Origin: an uncultured Muribaculaceae bacterium | GTDB taxonomy: Bacteria; Bacteroidota; Bacteroidia; Bacteroidales; Muribaculaceae | Reading direction: 5' to 3' | Assembly (NCBI GenBank): GCA_944321725.1 | Contig: CALUMI010000026.1 | Location: 1 to 39,026, forward strand | Length of the DNA stretch: 39,026 nucleotides | Shown here: piece by piece, positions 7,358-14,055 of the stretch | Numbering within the stretch: position 1 is the first letter of the stretch | How the letters are laid out: every line of letters starts with the position of its first letter | Notes under the pieces: generated by a model | What the model was told of the DNA's origin: nothing | Databases searched by the model: none | Seen by the model: only the letters and a program-made list of their open reading frames with translations | Position numbers and translations under genes: made by a program

Positions 7358-10135
7358 TTAAAAGTCATAAGACAATGACAGATTAAAATTGCGGCCCGGA
7401 CGGAATTGCTTCGTCACTTCCTCTATTTTTGCGGTAGAACCATCTTTACGGACAATGTCGTCAAATTGCTTGAAACTTACTTTCTCACCAAGCAAATCGC
7501 GGACAGACAGCTTAATCTCAAATCCTTTACCAAACTTTTTAGACACATTAAGGTCAATCTGATTGCGTGGCATCTCGTAGGAGTCAGGTATTTTTACCGA
7601 TTCGCCCTCCATCATACCCATTTCGCGCCCTACGCCTACCAACCGTTTGCCTATGCGATTGTAAAGGATGCTCGCGCTTACTGCCGCACGGTTGTTTTGA
7701 TAAAATACTCCTGTATTGACAAGATAAGGTGATTGCCCCTGCATCGGACGGTCGGACTCAAGGTCGCCGGGGTTGAAGCTCACCTCGCTTTTTATCAAAG
7801 AGCCGTTGAAAAGCAATGAGAAATCGTCAAGGCCGATGAAATCGAGGCTTTTCTTAATGTCAACCTCTATACCATAGCTGATTGCTCCTTTCGCATTTTT
7901 ATAATAATAAAGCAAATCAGTTCCCCCCTGCACCCTATATGACCATTCTATGGGATCATTGAATTTCTTGAAAAACGCCGCCACTGAAATCAATTCTCCA
8001 GAAGAAGGATAGAACTCGTAACGCAGGTCGAGATTATGAATATAGCACGGTTTCAAATCGGCATTACCCATGACGTTGCTCGCCAAATCGAAATCATAAT
8101 AAACCGAGCCCGACACTTCACGAAACTCCTGCCTGTTGACCGATTTACCGTACGCAAGGCGCATCTGCTGCCTATCGGTAAATTTATATACTGTATTTAC
8201 GGTAGGAAAGAAATCATTATAATCGTAAAAACGGCTCAACGGACTTTCCTCATAATCGCTTGAATTGCTTATCAGCTCCATTTTGCTGTGCTCAAAGCGC
8301 ACTCCGGCATAGACATTGAATTTTCCCAACGGAACATTGAACGCAAGATACGATGCCAATAGCGTATTGTTGCCTTTATAGCTGTCGCGCCAACGCATCT
8401 CCTCAAACAGATAAAGTTTGTCGTCCCCGTAATAGGCCTCATTAGAAAGCAGCTCAGGCATAGGCATGTAGCGGAAATCAGAAGGCAACGCGTTAGCCTG
8501 CACATCCCAATTATAATAGAATGCGCGTGTGCGATAGTCGCGCGAGCGATACTCTCCATATCCACCGGCTTTTACGGCAGGTTTCACATCTCCGATATTA
8601 AAATCCCGGCTATAATTAATCCCCGCCGACGCGATATGCTCTTTCAAGAATGTAAATTCACGTTGAATGTCGTTTCCTGTAACCAGCCCTACCCTGTCGG
8701 GATCCATGGCGTTGGTCAAAGTGTAACGCCTGCGGTCGGGTGTGTTTTTATTGGCATAGGCATAGCCTATGTTCCAATTTATGTTGTTTTTACCGTTAAT
8801 CGAGTTTTCTCCGGTGAACTGAGTATTGAATATGGTGCGGCTGCTGTAATAGTACTCTGCATTTTGCTCCATTTCGCTCTGAGCGTTAAATCCATTCCGC
8901 CGCGTATAACGATTTTTTCCTATTTGATTGAATATATTCTTCAACTCGTAACGGCCTTTGTTGCCGTCAGGCACGAACGTAAGATTAAGCATTGCACCTA
9001 CACGGGCATTCTCTGTGTATTGGTCATCCGTGCTGTTACGCAAATAATTGCTGCGGTCATGCTCCACATCGTATGCCCCGAACAATGAGTTCGTCATGTT
9101 TTCAAGCGTGCGATAATTGTAGCTGTAGTTGATTGCGCCAAGCAAGCCTATTTGATGATTATCAGCCGTGTGCCACCGGTAATTAGTGTTGGCTCCAAGC
9201 GACAAATCAGAATAAGGCGTGGATTTCCCCACTCTCCAATCATTATTAAAGCCATTACCCAACAGACTGACACCTCTGCCGCCCGCCGCCGGCAAAAGCC
9301 GGCCGTCCATTCCGCCGTTCAAGCTGCGGAAACCGTTGTCGAAACCAAGAAAATCTGTTTTAGAGCCTTTAATGGAAGAGAAATTACGGAAATGCGTACG
9401 GTCGTTGATGTTTCCGCCAATCGATACCGAAGAGCTGTTCTCCTCCGGCAAATTCCGAGTGTTAACCAATATAAAACCTCCGCTAAAATCGGCAGGCAGC
9501 TCCGGTGACGGAGATTTTACAATCATGATATTGTCGAGTTGCGAACTTGGTATCAAATCAAAAGAAAACGCCCGCGAATCAGCTTCAGAGCTCGGAACCG
9601 CGCTTCCGTTAATCCACACATTATTATATCGCTGCGACAAGCCCCTCACCATGACAAACTTATCATCGACAATACTGATTCCCGGCACGCGTTTAATCAC
9701 CTCCGAAGCATCTTTATCCTGCGTCTTCTTAATTTGCTGCGAAGACACACCGTTCTGCACAGTCATGCTGTTTTTAGTCTTTTCCACCACCGTAGCCTCA
9801 GAATCCTGCCGTGCTCGCGCTGTCACCGTCAATTCTCCCAGCACCGTATTATCCGGGACAAGAGAGATTGTGTCATTCCCGGCTTTCAGCCATGACACAC
9901 TTACCTCTTTGTCCTTATAAGCAACATATTTTACAATCAAAGTACCGTCCGGCACATTCAACCTAAACCGCCCGTCAATATCGGTTGCAGTCCCTACAGA
10001 GGAGCCTTCCAACTGCACTGTAGCACCTATCAATGGCTCTTTCGTGGAAGCGTCAACAACTATTCCCGCGACATCTGCGGCTTCTGCATACAACACATTA
10101 CAAATAACGAATACTAAACCGTAAACAATCTTCAT
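7358..10135 (-). CDS. TonB-dependent outer membrane receptor with N-terminal CarboxypepD_reg-like domain
   Basis: 925 residues. A signal peptide (cleaved near residue 19) is followed by a CarboxypepD_reg-like domain (about 22-105, GIVVDASTKEPLIGATVQLEG). The plug spans about 125-235 and includes VPGISIVDDKFVMVRGLSQRYNN. The rest is a 22-strand-type barrel ending in aromatic residues (LSLSYDF). It is not a SusC: it is shorter and has no SusD partner, only the beta-helix lipoprotein downstream. It would import a ligand across the outer membrane using TonB/ExbBD energy. The direct-repeat array upstream suggests control by a response regulator, possibly the phosphate one; the substrate is not evident from sequence. 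Confidence 0.88.
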   Translation of the reverse strand: MKIVYGLVFVICNVLYAEAADVAGIVVDASTKEPLIGATVQLEGSSVGTATDIDGRFRLNVPDGTLIVKYVAYKDKEVSVSWLKAGNDTISLVPDNTVLGELTVTARARQDSEATVVEKTKNSMTVQNGVSSQQIKKTQDKDASEVIKRVPGISIVDDKFVMVRGLSQRYNNVWINGSAVPSSEADSRAFSFDLIPSSQLDNIMIVKSPSPELPADFSGGFILVNTRNLPEENSSSVSIGGNINDRTHFRNFSSIKGSKTDFLGFDNGFRSLNGGMDGRLLPAAGGRGVSLLGNGFNNDWRVGKSTPYSDLSLGANTNYRWHTADNHQIGLLGAINYSYNYRTLENMTNSLFGAYDVEHDRSNYLRNSTDDQYTENARVGAMLNLTFVPDGNKGRYELKNIFNQIGKNRYTRRNGFNAQSEMEQNAEYYYSSRTIFNTQFTGENSINGKNNINWNIGYAYANKNTPDRRRYTLTNAMDPDRVGLVTGNDIQREFTFLKEHIASAGINYSRDFNIGDVKPAVKAGGYGEYRSRDYRTRAFYYNWDVQANALPSDFRYMPMPELLSNEAYYGDDKLYLFEEMRWRDSYKGNNTLLASYLAFNVPLGKFNVYAGVRFEHSKMELISNSSDYEESPLSRFYDYNDFFPTVNTVYKFTDRQQMRLAYGKSVNRQEFREVSGSVYYDFDLASNVMGNADLKPCYIHNLDLRYEFYPSSGELISVAAFFKKFNDPIEWSYRVQGGTDLLYYYKNAKGAISYGIEVDIKKSLDFIGLDDFSLLFNGSLIKSEVSFNPGDLESDRPMQGQSPYLVNTGVFYQNNRAAVSASILYNRIGKRLVGVGREMGMMEGESVKIPDSYEMPRNQIDLNVSKKFGKGFEIKLSVRDLLGEKVSFKQFDDIVRKDGSTAKIEEVTKQFRPGRNFNLSLSYDF

Positions 10136-10162
10136 ATTTTATCTTTTTCAATTTTCACGGTG

Positions 10163-10170
10163 CAAAATTC
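10163..10170 (-). promoter_or_regulatory. Probable -7 box of the TonB receptor operon
   Basis: GAATTTTG followed by C on the reverse strand, one mismatch from TAnnTTTG, 28 nt before the ATG. No -33 TTTG precedes it. A TTGTTA repeat lies 11 bp upstream instead, as expected for an activator-dependent promoter. Confidence 0.45.
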
Positions 10171-10181
10171 CCCTTGTTTTG

Positions 10182-10242
10182 TAACAATACGATTACCAAT
10201 TAATGACAATTCTGTTAACAAGCCATAACAATTCAATAACAA
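10182..10242 (-). promoter_or_regulatory. Array of six TTGTTA-like direct repeats at about 11-bp spacing
   Basis: On the reverse strand the hexamers are TTGTTA (10242-10237), TTGTTA (10231-10226), TTGTTA (10221-10216), TTGTCA (10209-10204), TTGGTA (10199-10194) and TTGTTA (10187-10182). Start-to-start distances are 11, 10, 12, 10 and 12 bp, a mean of 11.0, so all face the same side of the helix. A weaker seventh copy, TTGTCT, lies at 10255-10250. PhoB/OmpR-family regulators bind direct repeats with this period; which one acts here is inference. Confidence 0.6.
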
Positions 10243-10255
10243 TCCGCACAGACAA

Positions 10256-10295
10256 TAAAAACAAAGTCCGGAAAACAGATCTGTTTTCCGGACTT
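10256..10295 (-). terminator. Terminator of the beta-barrel/lipoprotein operon
   Basis: A perfect 32-bp palindrome (10264-10295) with half-site AAGTCCGGAAAACAGA. On the reverse strand it is followed by TGTTTTTATT. It lies about 20 nt after the stop of the beta-barrel gene and separates that operon from the TonB receptor operon. Confidence 0.88.
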
Positions 10296-10315
10296 CCAAT
10301 GATTTATTAATCCTA

Positions 10316-11224
10316 TCAGAAATAGAACGTCATGTTCAACGAGCCACCAAGGCTTTCAGTACCGATATACAGCTCACGGTAGTTCGGAGCGACCAAGTCA
10401 GTGCGGGTTTCAATCTTGCCGGTCGAGGGATTGTAGCCCTCACGCTCCGTATAGTCCTTATTGCCGAAAATATAATACATGCTGAGATTTACTTCCGCCC
10501 CCAATGAAATCTTCGGAGCGACAAACCATTCTATTCCTGCGCTTCCGGTGATACCCGCATAGAAATCGGAACCGCTTCCGTTGGTTTTCAGCAGCCTGTA
10601 GTTGTTGCTGTCGTAGATGGCAACACTTCCGCTGTTCGAGAACGCTGTTGACGGCGTTTGATTGATTGTGGTCATTTTGTTGCCATAGCTATAGGTAGTG
10701 TTGTCATTTTGAAACGCGAACAGCAAGCCGAAACCAAACACACCCTGCACGCGGCGTTTACCTTTACGGTATTCGCCTCCGAGCATCATGCTCATACCGT
10801 TTTTCCGGTTTCTGGCCTTGTCAACGACTTTATCCTCGCTCAACGGATTGTCAAGCAGCGCACGGTCGTCGGTCACATACCTGTTGTCGTAAATCGAGCG
10901 GAACATCAACCCGACATTGGCACGCAATCCCCATTCGTCGGTCAACATATATTTGCCCTGAATGGAAACATCGGGCATCAAGCCGCGATTTCCGACAAAC
11001 CGCTCATTAGAGTTTACAAACGGCTCTCCTCCCAAACTGTTGATATACTCATTGCTTGTATTGCCGTTGAAGGCATTGCCTATGTAGCGCAACACCGGCA
11101 CTACATCTATTCCCAAAGCCCAGTCGCCCTCTTCCGGCAAATACCGCTTTTCCTCTTTTTGTTCTTGTGCGCTTATTCCCGCAAAAGAAGTCAATGCCGC
11201 TATCAATAATATGATTCTTTTCAT
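10316..11224 (-). CDS. Outer membrane beta-barrel protein of unknown function
   Basis: 302 residues with a signal peptide cleaved after ISAQ (about residue 19). The mature part alternates amphipathic strands with glycine and aromatic residues (VFGFGLLFAFQN, FYAGITGSAGIEWFV, ISLGAEVNLSMYYIFG) and ends in a terminal Phe (LNMTFYF), as expected for an outer membrane barrel. It begins 11 nt after the lipoprotein gene's stop, so the two form an operon. I do not recognise a family with a known substrate. A structural or porin-like role is possible. Confidence 0.75.
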   Translation of the reverse strand: MKRIILLIAALTSFAGISAQEQKEEKRYLPEEGDWALGIDVVPVLRYIGNAFNGNTSNEYINSLGGEPFVNSNERFVGNRGLMPDVSIQGKYMLTDEWGLRANVGLMFRSIYDNRYVTDDRALLDNPLSEDKVVDKARNRKNGMSMMLGGEYRKGKRRVQGVFGFGLLFAFQNDNTTYSYGNKMTTINQTPSTAFSNSGSVAIYDSNNYRLLKTNGSGSDFYAGITGSAGIEWFVAPKISLGAEVNLSMYYIFGNKDYTEREGYNPSTGKIETRTDLVAPNYRELYIGTESLGGSLNMTFYF

Positions 11225-11235
11225 GCCATTATGAT

Positions 11236-12282
11236 TTAATCAAAGCTGATGTTGCTCCAATCGTAATTACTGTAATTATATCCATAGCTATCCACAGTGG
11301 CAAATGGCTTAAACACCATTCTCGCTTCCACATACTGTCTGACACCGTCCAATCCGGTGAAATTTATAGAGAAATTTTGCTCCTTATCCAAAACTCCATC
11401 AGAATATTGATAATAAATTCCGCCGTTGATTGCCACAGGATAGACTTGGCTAAAAGCTGTAGCGTAATAATTGAACGAGCTTACCGTAAACGGCATTGCC
11501 TTGACTGTGATATTCGCATTGTCCCACTGAGCTGATTTAGCCGGGATATTGAACAAGGCTTCTCCGTTAAAATCAGTTGTGGCTGCATAATTTCTGACCA
11601 ATGGAGAATTGTTCTCCGTCATGCCGTAAGTCACTGTTATCATAACTGACTTTCCGGATTGGAAAGCAAAGGCGCCATAAACTTGGTTATTGACAGACTC
11701 CACGATTCCCAAACCCACCTTTACGCTCAAAGGCACTGTAGTCGGAAAACCTTCCTCAATGTCGCGCTCCGTAAATCCGTAGAAAAGGTCTTTCACCTCG
11801 ATGTCGTTAGGCTTAACTGTAATGTTTTGCTCCGCAATCTCGAAAACCACCTCTTTTTGCTCAAATACCGGCTCGCCATTGTCGATGGTAGCGAGAAGAG
11901 TGCGCGTTCCGACAAATGTTTCCGGTTGAACTATCACGCTCATGCCCTCTGTTTTTTCCACTGCCGGTATCTCAATTTCATACTCGCCAGCCTCATCTGT
12001 CACTGTTTCGTATGTGGTATATCCTTGAGCTTTTCCGTTGGGATCCAACGAGCTGTTGCTTATCTTCACAAACACCCTTTTCCCTGCCGCAGGTTTGACA
12101 AGCTCACTGAACTGCCCGTTTGCATAGCTCTGCCCTTCACTGTAAGCAAGACTTCCCACAATTTTTGCCTTCCCCTTAATGTCGTCAATCGACAATGATG
12201 TCTGCTCCTTGCTGCAGCCTGTTGCTAATAACAATGTCAACACACAGGTTGCCAACACCTTAGAATTTGATAAAATTCCCAT
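11236..12282 (-). CDS. Surface lipoprotein of unknown function
   Basis: 348 residues. The lipobox is ATGC (Cys23), followed by SKEQ, which resembles the Bacteroidetes surface-export signal. The rest appears to be beta-sandwich modules. The first, about 35-115, reads like a transthyretin/carboxypeptidase-regulatory-type fold (KIVGSLAYSEG ... TVTDEAGEYEIEIPA), and another, about 180-270, contains TTDFNGEALFNIPA. It is cotranscribed with the beta-barrel gene downstream. The C-terminus is rich in Tyr, Asn and Ser (DSYGYNYSNYDW). I do not recognise it and assign no function beyond a likely extracellular partner of the barrel. Confidence 0.7.
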   Translation of the reverse strand: MGILSNSKVLATCVLTLLLATGCSKEQTSLSIDDIKGKAKIVGSLAYSEGQSYANGQFSELVKPAAGKRVFVKISNSSLDPNGKAQGYTTYETVTDEAGEYEIEIPAVEKTEGMSVIVQPETFVGTRTLLATIDNGEPVFEQKEVVFEIAEQNITVKPNDIEVKDLFYGFTERDIEEGFPTTVPLSVKVGLGIVESVNNQVYGAFAFQSGKSVMITVTYGMTENNSPLVRNYAATTDFNGEALFNIPAKSAQWDNANITVKAMPFTVSSFNYYATAFSQVYPVAINGGIYYQYSDGVLDKEQNFSINFTGLDGVRQYVEARMVFKPFATVDSYGYNYSNYDWSNISFD

Positions 12283-12321
12283 TTCGTAAAAAATTTAATT
12301 AGTAAAAATATATTATCTCCG

Positions 12322-12353
12322 CAAAGTAAATATTATTTTTGCTTATAAGCAAA
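12322..12353 (-). promoter_or_regulatory. Promoter of the lipoprotein/beta-barrel operon, overlapped by a palindrome
   Basis: On the reverse strand TTTG (12353-12350), a 20-bp spacer, then TTACTTTG (12329-12322) followed by C; the -7 box has one mismatch. The -33 element lies inside a perfect 24-bp palindrome at 12334-12357 with half-site TATTTTTGCTTA. A dimer bound there would cover the -33 element, suggesting repression. Confidence 0.6.
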
Positions 12354-12477
12354 AATATAATAAGATTTATAAAAAAAAGCAAACCAACACTCCAACAGCA
12401 AAACATAGCGCAACAAACAAAAATCATGCAAAATATTACAATGGAGTATGAACACCAATAAAATCTTATTAAACGAA

Positions 12478-12503
12478 GAAAGTCAGGCCTAAACCCGACT
12501 TTC
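12478..12503 (-). terminator. Possible terminator of tRNA-Gly
   Basis: Reverse-strand hairpin with arms GAAAGTCGGG and CCTGACTTTC (one G-T pair) and a 6-nt loop, starting 4 nt after the tRNA. The following sequence TTCGTTTAA is only weakly T-rich, so termination may be partial or the hairpin may guide 3' processing. Confidence 0.5.
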
Positions 12504-12506
12504 AAG

Positions 12507-12579
12507 AGCGGTAAACGAGACTCGAACTCGCGACCCTCAGCTTGGGAAGCTGATGCTCTACCAACTGAGCTATTACCGC
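12507..12579 (-). tRNA. tRNA-Gly (anticodon CCC)
   Basis: A 73-nt cloverleaf on the reverse strand. The acceptor stem is GCGGTAA/TTACCGC and the D arm GCTC/GAGC. The anticodon stem TCAGC/GCTGA encloses loop TTCCCAA, giving anticodon CCC. The T arm is GCGAG-TTCGAGT-CTCGT with one wobble. The discriminator is T and CCA is not encoded. Confidence 0.93.
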
Positions 12580-12597
12580 ATCAATATGGAAACGGCG

Positions 12598-12629
12598 CAA
12601 AATTAGGCAAATTCCGCGTCGCATCCAAA
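12598..12629 (-). promoter_or_regulatory. Promoter of tRNA-Gly
   Basis: On the reverse strand TTTG (12629-12626), a 20-bp spacer, then TAATTTTG (12605-12598) followed by C. Both boxes match the Bacteroidetes consensus. Confidence 0.8.
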
Positions 12630-12741
12630 TTATCACCGTTTTTTTGCAAATTTTTCACTCATCACGCGCATTAAACGCCTTTCCACATTCCGCCTTGCAG
12701 CCGACAACAAGCGCACTTGGCACAGGTAACTTCCACGTCAA

Positions 12742-14055
12742 CTACAGCTCAAGCCGCCCGGTAACCCGATAATATTCCGACTCATAGATTTTGAATTGGC
12801 TCTGCGCCTCTATGTGGTTGCTGTAGGCCTGCTGCCACTGCGACTGCGCGTCGAGCAAATCTGTCAGCGTACACATCTGCACCTCATATTTCCGGCGCAT
12901 CACTCTCAGATTCTCCTCCGCCTGACGCAATCCGAGTTTGGCAGTGGCAATCATGTTGTAGCTGTCGGTGACGTTTTGCATGGCCTGACGCGCCTCAATT
13001 TTCATCAGCCGGGAGTTTTCCTCAAGCTCAAGCCGCGCGTTGTCGACATCGATACGCGCTTGTTTCACTTTTTTCCGCCCCTCCCCCCAATGGAAAATCG
13101 GGATGCTCAAAGTAGCCATCGCGGTGGTATATCCGTCGTTCATCGTATTGGTAAACGGAGCCATCACCCCGTTGCCCGCGTCAAACACGCCTTTCATCTT
13201 GATATTGCCGAGATACATATAGCCAACCGACAGGCCGAGAGTAGGCAGAATGTCGGCACGCGCCATCTTCACCTGCTCCTCGCGCGCGTCAATCTGTTTT
13301 TGGAGCAGCACAAGCTCCGGACGGCGTGAAATGTCATCGTCCAGCAGTCCAGGCATAGCCACATCAATATCCGCGTCGACGGGAGATATTTCAGTGTCGA
13401 AATCCAAGCCTGTGGCGTTGCACAATGCCAAACGGCACAATTCAGCCCCGTTTTTCGCTTTCTGAAGCTGATACATTATCTCGCTGCGCTTGGTTTCGAT
13501 ACGCAGCAAATCGTTTGAAGTGGCCATTTCCGCCTTTACAGATGTTTCGGTACGGTCGAGAAGCGTGTCCATCTGCTGCCTGTAGACCTCAAGCAAATCC
13601 ACTTTTTTAAGCACCGCCACATACGACCAATAAGCGTTGTCGGCATCGGCAATCACCCGCATCCGCTCCTTCCGTTCCGTTTCGGCGGCGCATTCCATGC
13701 CTATCTCGCCCAACTTATTAGCCGCGCGAATCCGCCCTCCGGCATAAAGCGGCTGAGTGAGGCTTACACCGGCAAGATAAGTGCCTTTCATCGAAAGTTT
13801 TGTCCCCATCATATCCGGCTCCTCAACCAAATACATGGCGGCTGCCGTAGCCGACAAATCCGGCAAATAGGCCGTGAAAGCAATCTCCTTGTCGAGTTCC
13901 GCGCGGCGCGCGTCGTTGGTGGCGCGGCGCAAATTCTCGTTATTGGCCACAGCAAGGGCACGGCAACTGTCGGCATCCAAAACCACTCCGCTTTCTCCCG
14001 CATAAACAGGCAACGACAAAACCGCCGCGGCTATCATATATAATTTGATTTTCAT
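12742..14055 (-). CDS. TolC-family outer membrane efflux protein
   Basis: 437 residues with a signal peptide cleaved near residue 19 (VYAG). Two homologous halves of long alpha-helices and beta-strands are visible, with the family landmarks LTQPLYAGGRIRAAN (about residue 98) and LSIPIFHWGEGRKKV in the second half. It forms the outer membrane channel of a tripartite efflux pump. It is the last gene of the operon, and its ATG overlaps the stop of the RND pump gene by 4 bp (ATGA). I saw no clear terminator before the tRNA-Gly promoter. Confidence 0.93.
   Translation of the reverse strand: MKIKLYMIAAAVLSLPVYAGESGVVLDADSCRALAVANNENLRRATNDARRAELDKEIAFTAYLPDLSATAAAMYLVEEPDMMGTKLSMKGTYLAGVSLTQPLYAGGRIRAANKLGEIGMECAAETERKERMRVIADADNAYWSYVAVLKKVDLLEVYRQQMDTLLDRTETSVKAEMATSNDLLRIETKRSEIMYQLQKAKNGAELCRLALCNATGLDFDTEISPVDADIDVAMPGLLDDDISRRPELVLLQKQIDAREEQVKMARADILPTLGLSVGYMYLGNIKMKGVFDAGNGVMAPFTNTMNDGYTTAMATLSIPIFHWGEGRKKVKQARIDVDNARLELEENSRLMKIEARQAMQNVTDSYNMIATAKLGLRQAEENLRVMRRKYEVQMCTLTDLLDAQSQWQQAYSNHIEAQSQFKIYESEYYRVTGRLEL

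Noticed and set aside
10136..10162. Cobalamin riboswitch before the TonB receptor
   Set aside because: The predicted leader is only about 20-25 nt, far too short for a B12 aptamer, and no conserved box is present.
10182..10255. CRISPR array
   Set aside because: The repeated unit is a hexamer at about 11-bp spacing; there are no 25-40 bp repeats or spacers and no cas genes.
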